NCBI GenBank assembly: GCA_958450325.1
Contig: OY288247.1
Span: 58,283,701 to 58,347,700, forward strand
Reading direction: 5' to 3'
Length of the DNA: 64,000 bases
Source: Agrostemma githago
Lineage: Eukaryota; Streptophyta; Magnoliopsida; Caryophyllales; Caryophyllaceae
A model generated the notes under the pieces. The model saw only the letters and a program-made list of their open reading frames with translations, was not told where the DNA came from and did no database searches. This document shows, one piece after another, positions 43,776 through 55,752 of the stretch; positions within the stretch are counted from its first letter, which is position 1; every line of letters begins with the position of its first letter. The position numbers and the translations under genes were made by a program.

Positions 43776-45852
43776 TGTGGACGTCCGTCCGCACCGCCCG
43801 GCGCCCTGCACGCGCCCGCGCGGGACCAACCCGGTTTCCAATCGCGACAGCCACCCACGCGGCCCCCTCCCGGTCGGGGGCCGGTCCGATTTCGCGTTTG
43901 AGGCAACGTGTCGGGCCTCGATTCGGATGACGATTCGGACTTGTACTAGACGGGTGTAGGCGCCCGTGTTTCCATTGTAATCGATCGAGTCGTGGTTGTA
44001 AATGTTTAAAGGCCAATATGTTTGGTAAGGCGACCTTTTTAGTGAACCGAATTCGTTGCCGATTTGTGGAGTCGCCACCGAGTCAATTATGGAGACTCGG
44101 AAACCTTTCAAGTCAACTTTGATCCTTAGCCGGCTCAAAGTTGAGGAGCACGGGACCTAAAGATAAAGACTTGTACCCTTAAGCACTCCATGCCTGGAAT
44201 GACTCTCATTGCCAATCCGTAAGAGGTAAGGGTGCGTATTGGGAAGCCAACATCCGTTAGACATCAACACCCAATCCCGCCCGCACGTAGTGGCCTCTAC
44301 TAATCAATCGATGGGCTGATAACTTCGTTCCTTTGTTGTGGCGAAAGTACGGTAACATCCATTGTTTTAACCCTATGACTTTTGTTATGTCGGTTGTTCA
44401 AGGACAAGTAAGTTTTGTCGTCGAAGTAGTAGTATTTACATTCTTTGCATGCGATTTCACTTCACAAACAGGTCATGAAAAGATGCACATAGGAGAGTAG
44501 AGAGTACTCGTATTATACGTATTAGCAAATCAGTTTTAACGCGGTAATACGGATATTAGTCGTTCTCATGATATACCTTACCCGGTATTCTGGTTAAGAT
44601 GCGTTGATTTAGTATTAATAGAGATGCGTCGAACCATGCAAGGTGAGCACCGAGACTAATACGGAACCAGATCTTCGCTTTTTTCAGTTTTAGCTTCTTT
44701 ATATTTTGAATTTCGTGTTAGGTGATTTAGCATGCGATTGTAAGGTCATAAAAGCAATAAATCATACGAAAGCTGTGAATGCGAATGTAAGTAAATCACA
44801 TAGGGAGGAGTTGCACCTTCGGAGTATACGCTAAACGGGACACGATGCATAGATAGTTGAGAACGGATCTTGGAACTACCCGGGTCTATTTAGAGTTTTT
44901 TAGTGTTTATGATTGAAGTTGGGATGTTACGTATTTTAGTACGTGTTATGGACCTAGCGTCCACATTTGACATTATCATAGTGCATATTATATAAGAGTA
45001 CAAGAATGTAAAGTTTCGTTTAGATGACAACCTAGTCACAATTCGACTTCAAAAGGCGGATCCTCCTAATTTCGCCGGGTACTATTTGCTGATCCTGCGG
45101 CTAATCCGGCAGAACTCCGTTGCTAAACTCGGAGTGACTAGTCGAACACAGGCACCTCAGGATCGAGTGGAGTGCTCGAAGGTGAGGAGTATCGTTGATT
45201 TCGCTTATCGGAACTACGATCGAGTGGATCGTTTGCCTCGGGTGTCGGAGTGCGAGCCCTAAGCGAGAAACTCTTAACGAGTAAAGAGAGAAGAGAAGAT
45301 GTTGTGTGTCAAATGAAGGGGGTAGAGAGGGGTATTTATAGTTGTTTTCGGCTCTTGTCAACTGGATGGATGCCTGAGTCCAGCCGCACTAGAACTCAGG
45401 CACCTGGGTTTAGGCGTGTGAAGACTGAGGCGCGCCAAGTGAGGCGCTCGGGATTTTGAAGATACAATTGTGATATTTTCCAAAACTGAGAGTTGTGCGT
45501 ATTATTCGTGACTTGAGAACTAAGCTTTCCCCCCTTGACCTAGCGCCATTGCACCGAGTGGGCCTTGAGTGCGCATTCCGATGTTCGCTTGGCGCGGTGC
45601 TGACTAGGTTCGTATTTTGGGACTGACTCGGGGTACCAATGTCAGAATTGACTCTAATTAGTGTCTATGCGACCATAATGACACGACTAAGGCTGCCTTG
45701 ATGTTAATTTATTTTTTCCGAGTAATTATTTGATCCGTTTTATAGAAAAACTATCTAAAACATCGCGAGCTCGCGTCGCGTTACAGTCTGATCGTCATCG
45801 GGTGTTTGTTGGGCACTCCTGCAGCCAGCAGGTCCAAATCTGGGTGTGTACA
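43776..45852 (-). repeat. 5' LTR of element C
   Basis: On the - strand it starts TGTACACACCC (45852) and ends ACGTCCACA (43776), directly before the primer site. A TATAAATA box lies at 45332-45339 (- strand). The 3' end (43777-43925) is strikingly GC-rich. There is no partner LTR in the window. Confidence 0.82.
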
Positions 45853-46994
45853 TCACATTGAATTTTCCATGTTAATTCTTGTTTGGAAGGTGATGGTTGC
45901 CTTGTTGGAACACTCCCTTGAATTTGGTACATACCTCTAGGAGTTGGTTTGGAATTCATGGCATCCATTCTCTTTGTTAATTCTTGAACCTTTGCTTCAA
46001 GTTTCAATTCATTAGAACTCTAAGATGAGTTCACTTCAACTTTCTTTCTAGAATTCCTTGATTGACCAACTCTAGAATCACTCTTTGCCATCTTCTCAAT
46101 AGGACCTTTAGATGCCTCGTCGGTAAGGGAAGAGAAATATCCTCCGATGGTCGAGTTGAGGTTTTTCTTGGTTCTTGATGAAAGGGTGTTATAAAATGTT
46201 TGGGTTGTTAGCCAATTGGGTATTCCATGGTGAGGGCACTTGCGTAATAAATCTCTAAATCTCTCCCAAGCCTCACTTAGGCTTTCAAATTCATCTTGCT
46301 TGAATGTTTGTATTTCCATGCGATATTGATTGGTCTTCGAAGGTGGATAGTAATTCTCCAAGAAGGCATTGGATAATTGAGCCCATGTGGTGAATGTATT
46401 ATCGGGATGGCCATGAAGCCATCTACGAGCTCCATCTCTCAATGTCTTAGGAAATAATAATTGGTGTAATTGATATGATGTTAGCCCATTAAGATGGGCC
46501 CCAACTAATTTCTCTTTGAATGATGCAATATGCTCTTGGGCATCTTCTTGGGAAAAACCATGAAAGGTGTCTTGTTGAACCGCATTTGTTAAAGAAGCTT
46601 TCAATTCATAATTTTCAGAAATTTCCCCGAAATTAACTGGTGAAGGTGTTTCTTCATGTGTAAGTTGAGAATGGGAACATAAGGTCGCCATTGGTTGGAT
46701 TGGTGGTGGTGGTAAATTTGGAGGGATTTGATTTTGATTTTGTGGTGGAGTTCTTGGTGATGGTGGGGTTGGTGGTGAATTTTGTGAAGTAGATAATGTA
46801 GAAGGGTTATTTGGAGAAGATGTATGTGGTAAAATGGGATTAAGACTAGGATGTGATAATGAAGGAGGTGGAATAATAGTGGTTGAGTTATTACCCCGAA
46901 ATTCCAAAGCTCTAAATGTCCTCTCCGGCTCCAGATCGAACCACAAGGGCAATGATGTTATCCTGGGCATAAACTCAATTAAACGGTAAGTCAC
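45853..46994 (-). pseudogene. Athila gag, 3'-truncated
   Basis: Begins MTYRLIEFMPR, has a Pro/Ser/Asn-rich N-terminus (about 46680-46880), then the capsid-like core FHGFSQEDAQEHIASF, LFPKTLRDGARRWLHG, NAFLENYYPPSKTNQYR and ESLSEAWERFRDLLRKCPHHG. A stop TAG at about 46020-46022 is followed in the same frame by a coiled coil (KLEAKVQELTKRM). The frame then runs into the LTR of C. It forms the virus-like particle shell in active elements; this copy is broken. Confidence 0.88.
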
Positions 46995-47050
46995 CTAGCA
47001 CAATAACTAAAACTCAATTACTCGTCGTGTCCCCGGCAACGGCGCCATTT

Positions 47051-48241
47051 TGATCGCCGCCCAATCGGATCATCGTTTAGCGAAGGATGGGGGATCAAAC
47101 AATACTTGCAAGACACGTAATAACACAAAAACAGCTAGTTTATTCGTGGTAAGTTCGGTCCACGTACGGAATTGAGTAAAAGAAATGTGCAAGGGTTCTA
47201 AATGGGGGGGGTTTAAAGGTCGAGTCTAAGCTAAAATGCAATAAATAACAAGAGATGATCAAATAGGAAAAGGGTGTTAGGGGGAAGTCGGGATTCAGAA
47301 ATTGGGGTCTAGGAATCTCGGAATCGGGTCGGTCACAACATCGGTGGAGGGAGAGTGCCACTTTTCGGTTTCTTCACCCAACTCACCTAAAATCTCGCTT
47401 TCGCGGCGAAGAAGGGTAAGTCTCAAGTAAAGATAATTTCTACCCCGAGTTTCCCCATATTGGTAGAAATAAGTCAAAGTCAATCTAGTTGGTCGGACTA
47501 AAACAACAATGACACAACAACCTTAAACAAGATAAACCAACAAGCAAGCAACCAAACCAAATCCCTCAATTCAAATAACCCAAGATCCTCCTCCCTAAAC
47601 CCCCCAACAAGAAATCTACTCAGCTCACACTATAATGGAAACTAATAAAACAATAACATACGAGAAAACAACAATGACATACATAATGATTAAATCTAGA
47701 GAAACTAATAACAATACAATAAAGAGAATTACGATCAACAAAATAAACTAGAAAACAAACTAAGAACAATACAAATGAAATCAACAAAATAACAAGACAA
47801 AGAAGGAAATTGCAATCGACAAAATAAACTACAAGACGATCTAACAATGATATCAGGAAAATCAATAAAAATGGCGCAATAATGAAATAACGATATTAAA
47901 TCTAGACTAGAGATTAGGGAGAGGAATAGAAATATACCAACTATGGAGGAAAATCAACAATAAAGAAGAAGATTGCATAAATAAATGAGATGAAGCTTCA
48001 TGAAGAGGACAAGAGATTTGTCACTAATCCTTTGATAATCTCCAAGAATCTTCAATAAAACTTTAATTCTTACAAAGGTTGAATGTAAATCTAGAGGAAT
48101 GATGAAGAAATCGATGAAAACTATGAAGAACTCTAACTTTCTATCTAAGCTAATGGAAATGATCTAATTCTAATGGAGTGTATTTGTAGACTAATGGAAG
48201 ATTAATGAGATGATCATATGAAACTAACTAGGATATCTATA

Positions 48242-48296
<55 letters not shown>

Positions 48297-48953
48297 AAGT
48301 CTTAATGGATCTTTAAACCCAAGCCCAAATCCAACTTTTTTTCTCCATTAGTGAGACTTTTGCCCTTTGAGTCTTCATATGGAGAAACTTCACCCTGTGA
48401 AATCAACCCATCACGAGCCAATACCACCGTGTGAAACTTCACCCGGTGATTTCACCTAGTGAACTTTCTTCCAGAATTGCGTTTTTGGACATCTTTACCG
48501 TCGGGCGAAACTTGACCCGATGGGTGAAAGTTTCGCCTGGTCATTTTGCCCGGTGGAGAAAGCTTTCTAAAGAACTTCGAGGAAGTGAAATTACCGTCGG
48601 GCGAAACTTCGCCCGGTGATATCTCATCGGGTGAAATTTCACCCGATGGTTTCCTAACCTCATTTCTTGTCTCATTCTTCGTCGTATGATTATATGGCTT
48701 TGAAGTTTAAGTTTTGTGCTTTGCTATTCAGACGGTGTTCCCTTCTCTTGTGCTCGCGGAAGTTCGATCATGCATTCGGCGTCAAATCCTATCAAAATAG
48801 ATAGAAAAACTACCAAAAACACGTAAAACGCAGAAGAGGGACGCTAATGCGAGAAAGACTTAAAATAGGGCGATAATTGCACACTAGTTTCACAAAACGG
48901 GGGAAAAACGAGTATAAATGGGAGGAAAAATGGTCTAAATTTAGCACACATCA
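47051..48953 (-). repeat. 5' LTR of Athila element E
   Basis: On the - strand it runs TGATGTGTGC (48953) to GGCGATCA (47051). It includes an (AT)n run at about 48245-48292 and a cluster of GGGYGAAA/TTTCRCCC palindromes at 48390-48650. The ORFs here are incidental. Confidence 0.85.
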
Positions 48954-49487
48954 ACTGTGTAGTTAGCTTAACTTGAAATTGAATTGTGGTTTTTAATTAG
49001 TATGAGTTCCTGTAAGAGCAAATTGAGCATGTAAAGCAGTTGCAGTGCTATAAATGCAGTGATTAGAAAATATTAAAGCAAAGATGTTGCATCCAGAAAG
49101 CTAATCATAGTGGAAGAAGACAGGGTAAATTAAAGCAAGAAACAAACTTGTAATACTCCGCAGCGCAACCATCATCAGTAACAACTCCCTTTGATAGCAA
49201 TATTATATTACTGAAGCTCAAAAATCTGGAAATTAGTAGTAGTATGAATTATAGAAAGGAATAGGTGGTAGGTTGGCATAAACACTAACTGAATTAATGA
49301 GCGAGAACATCCCACCAAAAACAAAACAAGTCAATCAAGCTAAGTGCTCAGGAACCCCACATGTTAATTATAATTAAAAATTGCAATGATCATAAAGTAT
49401 GTCTACTACTCGCCTTATATCAGAATCAAAAATATAAGTCAGACAATATTATTATTGTTGTTGTTGTTGTTATGAATGAAAAACAGA
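48954..49487. other. Unassigned AT-rich DNA
   Basis: About 530 bp with no ORF, no terminal repeats and no similarity to the other elements by eye. It contains a short TTG microsatellite (49455-49475). It could be old host intergenic or intronic DNA lying between E and F. Confidence 0.4.
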
Positions 49488-49505
49488 CAGTCGCCAGAAG
49501 CTAAA

Positions 49506-49845
49506 ACGAGAATGTCAAAATCAGAATCCTGCAGGAAGGAGACCTAGTTCTCAGGAAATTCTTCCAAAATACCAGAAATCAGCAGGCAGGGAAGTTCGCC
49601 TACAGTTGGGAAGGACCATACCAAGTGGAGAAGGTGGTTGGGAACGGAGCCTACCGACTTATGACAATGGAGGGGAAAATCATCAAAAAACCATGGAACA
49701 TCATACACTTGAAAAAAATACTTCTTTTAAATGGGCCAAGGTCGCCAGAAACATGGGCCAACGTTGCCAGAAACATGGACCACTGCCGCCATAAACGTGG
49801 CATCTATTCTGCCAGATGCACCTCCACCAGAACCCGGGTTTAATC
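49506..49845 (+). pseudogene. Integrase C-terminus of element F
   Basis: The frame reads EGDLVLRKFF, GKFAYSWEGPYQV and GAYRLMTMEGK, matching the GDLVLRK/WEGPYQV block of element D. It continues to IIHLKKI and an unrelated tail with a stop at about 49842. The catalytic core is missing. Confidence 0.82.
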
Positions 49846-49879
49846 TTACCCAACATTTCAAACATGTGTTTTCCATCAT

Positions 49880-50125
49880 AACTTTCTTTCATCTTTCTTT
49901 CTTTCTATCTTTCTTTCTTTTACATCGTAATTTTCCTTTGTCTTTCTTGCTTTCTTTTCCATCGTAATTTTCCTCTGTCTTTTTTTCTTTCTTTTCCATC
50001 GTAATTTTCCTGTCTTTCTTTCTTTTCCATCGTAATTTTCTTTCGTCTTTCTTTCTTTCTTTTCCATCGTAATTTTCTTTCGCATTTCTTTCTTTCTTTT
50101 CCATCGTAATCTTCCTTTGTCTTTA
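49880..50125 (+). repeat. Pyrimidine-rich tandem repeat in element F
   Basis: About six imperfect ~37-bp units with a TTTTCCATCGTAATTTTC core joined by CTTT runs. Its place after integrase matches the 135-bp array of element D, although the sequences differ. Confidence 0.8.
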
Positions 50126-50667
50126 TTTCTTACAAAATTTAAAAACCAGATAATTTATCTTAAAATTTTTTTACTTTCCTTTAACATATGTCTTCAAATA
50201 TCGCATCTCCCATTTTCGTCAAGTGTCATCAGTTTTTTCAAAAATTCGGGAAGTTGGTAACTAATCTGGTGGAGTGTATAATTTCTACAGAAGGCGTGCG
50301 TCTTGTGACTAAGTGCCTACAACCGGGACATTACAGTCTCCCGCGCCACTTAGCACCCACGCAAAGCGTGGCACCTCTGACTGAGTGGGTAAACAAAATT
50401 CCTGGCCATCACTATATCAAAGGTCGACCATACAAACATAAGGCGTGCATACAATAGAAGGTAGTAAGACAAAACTACAACAACCGATTACGATCGAATA
50501 CAGGCATAACATACAGCCGCACATCGAAAAAACGACATTACAAAAGCTACTTCGATTTCACACAACGAAAGTTAAGGCACGAAGTGCCACAAAATACTAA
50601 CACACTTCGCTCCCCTGAGCAAAGGCAAAGTCACTATAGAAAATATTTTGCAAACACTAACAGAAGT

Positions 50668-51624
50668 TCACGCCACGCAGGGTTCATCAGCCGAAAACAG
50701 AGTACAACAAAAGAAGAGTAGCATCACTCCAGCAGAACTTGGTCCACAGCCTGAACATTCTCCTCTGGTGGAAGCGGAACTGTAGCAGATCCTCCTGCTG
50801 GAACCTGGGTCTCTGATGAACAGCAGCAGAACCTCTCCCAGGATCATCAGCGACATCCTCCTGGTCCATACTCTCTTGCCCATCAGCCTCCTGGTCAGCA
50901 ATAGGAGAACCAACTGACCTCTCCAGATCCTCCGCCTCCACGTTAGAGAGAGCATCCGAGATAGGCGCCACAGGAAATTCCTCATACAGTCACTTCTTCT
51001 CTACAACCAGGTCCCAATCTTTGTGCTTCTCCGCTGAGATATTCCTTGATCATCTCAACCTTGGTATACTGGTCCGACCAAGCAAGAGCATCCCTCAGAG
51101 TCTTCTTCACCTCAGCATTCTCCCCCTACAGAGAAGAATTGGCATCCAAGGCCTGGGCAAGCTCACTCCTTGCCTCCACCAGATCTGCACTAAGCTTTTT
51201 GCCAGATTCCTCCGCCAGCAATCCGCGAACCAAATCCAACTCCTCCAGAGAACTGTTCTCTAGCACAGACCTGGGACCAGGACGTAGCATCTGGTCCAGA
51301 AGAGCGAGCCATGTTCTCTGCAGACATGGACAAACCAAAGCCTTCAGGAAATTTGAGCACCACTCCAACAGGAACACCCTCAACGAATCTGGGGGCAGAA
51401 TAATAGTGAGGCTCAGAAAGATCTACCACAGGGGGTCCACTTTCTGCAGGAGTAATTTCTGAAAGAGGGGACGAGTTACGTCTTCTCCTAGAACCAGCAA
51501 AGCCAGCAGGAGCAGAACCAACTTTCCACTTGGAGGCCACCCCAGTAGCAACGACCCATCCTCTAGCAGCCACAACTTGTTCTAGGGTCACACGAGGTTT
51601 AGCGAATCCTGAAGAAGGAAGCAA
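50668..51624 (-). pseudogene. Antisense ORF remnant of element F
   Basis: Frames on the - strand, opposite to pol. 51624-51190 has an SRRRRNSSPLSE, then PPVVDLSEP segment, comparable to RRKRDREPS, then TPVVDL in element D's antisense gene. 51383-51126 and 50985-50668 continue as an acidic, coiled-coil-like region (LVEARSELAQALDANSSL) with stops between. Just upstream (51611-51640) a pyrimidine tract with CAG precedes GATTCGC, similar to the D intron acceptor before ATTCCGC. I read it as a decayed homologue of the aORF. Confidence 0.5.
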
Positions 51625-51912
51625 GCAAAAATGAGTACCATGAAGATCTGAGGTTAAGTAAACCTAGCCAAGCATGAACGTATCTTGCCCGAAGACATGT
51701 TCTCACCAGACTCTTCTTTTTTTTCTTCTTCTGGGGGAGGAGAGAGAGAAAGGATCACTTGTGGAAGGATAGAGCAAATTGCGAAATGTCATCTGCTCCG
51801 GGTTTAGGCCGAATGGTCGAGTCAAAGAATCAATCATCACGTAAACCATCTACAATCCAAGCGAACGGAAATTCCCGCCTAATATGAGCTTAGTCAGAAA
51901 TTTGGGGGCATT

Positions 51913-52733
51913 TGTTCGGACCAAAAATTTGCACCTTCGGAATACAACGTGGCATACTACGAGTGGACGATCAAAAAGTCAGAAGTCAAAGGTCAAAATG
52001 TCGAGGGTCAAAGGTCAAAGGTCGGAAGGTCAAAGACGGAAGTCAAAATAATCAAAAGTCGTCAAGTCAACCAAAATCCAGAATAATATACGATGATGGG
52101 CCGGACAAGGCATGTACTAAGTGAAGCAATGGGCCGCACAACCAAATAAGCCCAGCAAACATAGTCTAGCTATAGCACCCTCAGCCCACACAAACAAAGG
52201 AGAAAGGGTCAAAGAGGGAATCCCTACATTGGGGGAAACCCTCCTGCAGACCAGGAGAGAAAAGAGGAGGAGAATGTAACTGCTGGGGAGAGGATTAAAT
52301 GCCAAGATATCAAGCAATAAAGGGGATTGAAGGCCAAGATTCCCAACAATAAAGAAGGTAACGACTCTTAGGGTTAGCAACTATAAAAGGGAAGGAGAGG
52401 GAAGAAGAAGGTCATTCAACCCACAACCAACACACAGCAACTCTGAGCAAAACTTCACGACAAAATACTCATAGACAATTGTAGTCCCAATACTCAAACT
52501 TGTATCTCTTTCCTACTCTTTTTCGTCCATAATAGAAACTTGGTGGGATTCTGACTCCCCCCGCGGTTTCTCCCACATCGGGTTTCCGCGTCACCAAAAC
52601 TTTGTGCGTCATTTTCTTTCTTTCGTTGTTCTCCGTTTATTAGATTCGATATCGCTTTGCCAACCCGTAGTTATAGGACGATCGCTTTAACCCGCAACCG
52701 AAATCGTAGATCCGGTAAATTTTTACCAAAACA
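51913..52733 (+). repeat. 3' LTR of element F
   Basis: Runs TGTTCGGACC to TTACCAAAACA, preceded by a purine-rich TTTGGGGGCA tract. TATAAAAG at 52382-52389 is a good LTR TATA box. Boundaries rest on TG...CA ends and the tract, since no partner LTR is present. Confidence 0.65.
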
Positions 52734-52984
52734 GTGAAGAAGAAGACGAGCGAGGCACGCGAACAGGGTTGTGTTTCAGAGAAGCAAGACTTGATTATAG
52801 TGTTTAATTTCTTGATTCATACGGAGTAGTAATAGTGAAGAGGCGATAATGATGGAGTAAAGAAACTAGATTTTCAGTTTAAGAAGTTTGAGGGACAATT
52901 AAGTTACAGGAGGCGCAATATGAAATTTAAGAACGAAAATTTAAGCGGCAGTTTTGATTTCTTTCATGTGGATTAATGAGTTAT
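52734..52984. other. Unassigned DNA between element F and copia debris
   Basis: About 250 bp, AT-rich, without recognisable coding or repeat structure. Confidence 0.35.
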
Positions 52985-54000
52985 TAATAAGAAAAATATA
53001 TATTCTCCAAAAAAATATACTTATTCAAATTTTGACGCACAAAACTGACAAGAGTAGATTTGAGATACAAAAGAGGATGGACGCTTATAGAAGCATCAAT
53101 ATTGAAGTGTCCAGAAAGTAAGGGTTTTGTTGTAGTGACTCCTTGCTCATCGTGTTTATTTTCGAACACCCATCTTGTGCCAATTACAGACCATTGCTTT
53201 GGTCTTGGCTCTAGGTGCCACATCTTATTCCTCTCAAACTGGTTCAACTCATCTTGCATAACAATAATCCAATCAGAGTCAGTTAAGGCTTCATCTATGT
53301 TGACAGGTTAAATACTAAAAAAAAAACGAATGGTAACCACAAAAAAAATTCAGAGATTATCAAGTCTGAATTCTCATTCTTAGATCAGATAACACTTTGT
53401 CAAAGGGGTGTGAACTTTGGTGTTTCCATTTCTTTATAAATAATGGGTGATTCTCCTGTTCTTCTTCTATATATTGAGGCTGATGAGTTATACCACTTGT
53501 TCCCCCTGAGTTGTTGCCAGATGTCACAATTGTACCAACTGTGCCATTTGCTTCAGCTTCAAATGTCACAGTTTGATCAATTTGTTCCATCAGTGGTGGT
53601 ATTAGATGTTACAGTCTGATGGACTATTCCATCTGCTCTTCCAGTCTTTTTTTCTTGATGTCTTCTTTGTGCTTCATCGTCTTTTCCCTCTATTTTCTCA
53701 TCTTCTTCACTTAATTCTGGTGGCTCTTCGTGTCAGACTAATCCAATCTCAAAGTCCTCATCATCATCCTGTGACACATGATCATAAGTATCAGTTTCAT
53801 CAAATTTAACATGTTGTCTTTCCTCTACACAAAGAGTCCTTTTTTAGTACTTTGTATGCCTTACTGTGATTTGAGTAACCCAAGAATACAGCCTCGCCAC
53901 TTCGTGGATCAAACTTTTCCAACCTGTTTTTACCATTATTGTGCACAAAGCAGTTGCTTCCAAAGCATCTCAGATGGGAAATATTTGTCTTTCTACCTAG
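52985..54000 (-). pseudogene. Ty1/copia polyprotein fragment (integrase end to RT start)
   Basis: On the - strand from about 54000: FGSNCFVHNNGKNRLEKFDP and GEAVFLGYSNHSKAYKV (integrase C-terminal region), VEERQHVKFDE, an acidic linker, HPFDKVLSDL, then MQDELNQFERNKMWHLEPRP and VIGTRWVFENKHDEQG (start of RT). Several stops and frame changes occur. Similarity ends at about 53135 and the rest to 52985 is uncertain. No LTRs remain. The right end is cut at about 53998 by a possible hAT terminus. Confidence 0.85.
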
Positions 54001-54894
54001 GGTTGTTCAGAAATCAACCCGGACCCCGAACCCGGAACGGACCGGACCGGACCGATCCCCTACAGGTCCGGTCTTTGGTTATGTAATCAGGTGTCACCGG
54101 TCCCAACCGGTCCAAACCCTCGGGTGACCCGGCAAGAACCGGTGCAGACCGGTAGGATAGTTACGGAATCAAATTTTAGTATTTATGTTAAGTGTTAAAC
54201 GGCTAAACCTAAAAAAATGCTTTGCAGTTTGCACAAAAGATATTCACAACTTTCTATTTAGATATCAAATATTCTAATTATTCTAATATTTGAATGAAAA
54301 AAAAGATACATGGAATATCCTAAACATGGATAATAATTACAAATTATTGAAAGATCTTCTTAAACTACCTCTAAACTTAAAAATTTAATAGTAATTGATA
54401 TCAACTGAAATATTACAATTATAAATTAAGTATCTTTAATTCTTTACTCTTTAGCCTCTAGGACTTACCCAGTTACACTGTCCCTGCTAGGCTGCTAATA
54501 TAAATTCCCATCTCCAGACTCCAAAGTCCAAACTTCATTCAAACTCCATAATTTTTTCTTTTCTAATCTCCAATCTTCATTTATTCCATAAAAGCTTCAT
54601 CAAAAGTCTTGACGAAACTGCAGATTTAAAGGTAAATAATCCCCTCGTCTTCTGGATTTTATTTCGTTTTTATTTTGTAGAGTAATTTGTTTCAAAAATT
54701 TGGAAGGCAGAAGCAGATTAAACTGATGACTGTGATGAGTTTAGTTTTGATGCAGTTGAGTATTTCTATCTTTTTTGACGCACTTGTGAGTTGTGAATTT
54801 CTGATGTAGTTCTAGTATAAAATAGTGATGTGTATAAGTATTGAATGTATGCTGTGAGTTGTGATACCTGTGAATTATCAAAATGGAGTAATTG
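53998..54894 (+). mobile_element. Possible hAT-like terminal fragment and flanking DNA
   Basis: TAGGGTTGTTCAGAA followed by dense CCGG, GGACCGG and ACCGGTCC motifs (54010-54160) resembles a hAT 5' end with subterminal repeats, and it starts exactly where copia similarity stops. I found no matching right end or 8-bp duplication. The rest to 54894 is AT-rich without ORFs. Confidence 0.3.
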
Positions 54895-54903
54895 AAAAAA
54901 AAA

Positions 54904-55260
54904 GGAAAAGTCTCATGGTACCCCCGAACTATGTCACATTACACATGGTACACTCGCTTTTAAGTTTGTTCACACAGTAAACTTGAGTTTTATAATTTAT
55001 TTCCCGATTTGCCCACATCCCATTTTCTGTCATCACGTCGTTGAATTATGCTTAAGAGCTACATCATTAAGTGCTAATTAATTTTGGGAGGGAAAATTAA
55101 TTACATCCCTCAACGGCTACTTTTCAGAATCCTTAGCATAAAGAGAGGCGTTCCCATGGTACCCCTAAAGTTTGATGGTCGTTCCCATGGTACCCCTAAG
55201 GTTACATTTTTGTTCACATGGTACCCCTGAAAGCACAGGGGCGACTTTTTGAAGCAAAGT
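54904..55260. repeat. Left TIR and subterminal CATGGTACC repeats of the MULE
   Basis: TIR, then CCCATGGTACCCC at 55153, 55186 and 55217, spaced about 30-33 bp. The same motif recurs in the MITE at 36539-37219. It may be a transposase-binding array (inference). Confidence 0.7.
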
Positions 55261-55297
55261 AACGGCTAGATTATTGAACTAGCCTTACACAAATGCT

Positions 55298-55304
55298 TAT
55301 AAAT
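55298..55304 (+). promoter_or_regulatory. TATA box candidate of the GRF gene
   Basis: TATAAAT 65 bp before the ATG at 55369, with a CA-rich leader between (ATTCACACAAATCAAAC). Standard plant spacing. Confidence 0.55.
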
Positions 55305-55368
55305 GCACACCTCTTTCTATTTTGACAGAATATGAACAAAAAAATTCACACAAATCAAACTTCCAACA

Positions 55369-55752
55369 ATGTCGGTTTCACATTCAAGTTCAACTCTAAG
55401 AGGAATTCAAGTGGAAAACAAAACATGCGTAAGATGCAATAGAAGAGCAAATATTCGAGCATCCGGATCAACTGCTGCAAATCCATTTAAGCTATACTAT
55501 AAATGTGATGAATGTGGATGGTTTCAATGGTGCAAAGGAAGAACGGAAGAAGTTACAAATATCAACACAATGGATGTAGCTGATCAAGTGTCCATTCAAC
55601 AAGATTTGAAGAAAAAGATGAAGAAACAAATGGAAATAATTTGTGACATCAATAGAAAGATTGATTCTATGTCGAAGTTGCTAAATCTAAGCATCGTAAT
55701 TGGTTCGGTCATGTACTTTAGTCTACTTTATGTTGTTATGAACAAAATGTAA
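55369..55752 (+). CDS. GRF-type zinc-finger protein with C-terminal membrane segment
   Basis: An intact 127-residue frame. Residues ~18-57 form a GRF-like zinc finger: TCVRCNRRA, then NPFKLYYKCDECGWFQWC, giving the C-x2-C ... C-x2-C pattern with the aromatic FQW. GRF fingers bind nucleic acid in other proteins. Residues ~75-105 are charged and likely coiled coil (DLKKKMKKQMEIICDINRK). Residues ~107-123 are hydrophobic (LSIVIGSVMYFSLLYVV) and probably a membrane anchor. It has its own TATA box and converges on the mudrA-type gene, the position mudrB occupies in maize MuDR, but it does not resemble mudrB as I know it. The stop codon is partly formed by the inserted solo LTR. Its role in transposition is unknown. 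Confidence 0.75.
   Translation: MSVSHSSSTLRGIQVENKTCVRCNRRANIRASGSTAANPFKLYYKCDECGWFQWCKGRTEEVTNINTMDVADQVSIQQDLKKKMKKQMEIICDINRKIDSMSKLLNLSIVIGSVMYFSLLYVVMNKM

Larger units (their letters stand above)
37785..45852 (-). mobile_element. Element C: truncated Ogre-like (Tat) retrotransposon
   Basis: On the - strand: a 5' LTR (43776-45852), a primer site of the same type as A and B (about 43755-43775), a ~1.4 kb leader, gag, protease, an Ogre-type spacer domain, RT, RNase H and the start of integrase. It is cut at about 37785 inside integrase, so the 3' half and 3' LTR are missing. Its right LTR end interrupts the gag of Athila element E. Numerous stops and frameshifts make it inactive. It is the coding relative most likely to explain the primer site of the LARDs. 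Confidence 0.85.
45853..48953 (-). mobile_element. Element E: Athila-type Ty3/gypsy retrotransposon, 5' part
   Basis: 5' LTR 47051-48953, primer site TGGCGCCGTTGCCGGGGA (47030-47047, - strand), which is the Athila tRNA-Asp type as I recall, and gag from 46994. The element is cut inside gag at 45852 by the LTR of C. No downstream part is recognised in the window. Confidence 0.88.
49488..52733 (+). mobile_element. Element F: 5'-truncated Retand-like retrotransposon
   Basis: The + strand element keeps only the end of integrase (49506-49845), a pyrimidine-rich tandem array, an antisense ORF region (50668-51700, - strand) and the 3' LTR (51913-52733). This is the same order as in element D, but the sequence is clearly a different family. 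The rest of pol and the 5' LTR are absent. Confidence 0.75.

Noticed and set aside
45101..45361. ORF in the LTR of element C
   Set aside because: No family match, and it lies in LTR sequence around the TATA region.
49876..50104. Lys/Glu-rich ORFs on the - strand
   Set aside because: They are direct translations of the pyrimidine-rich tandem repeat of element F.
53998..54894. Complete hAT element
   Set aside because: Only a left-end-like motif was found, with no right inverted repeat, 8-bp duplication or transposase. It is kept as a low-confidence fragment.
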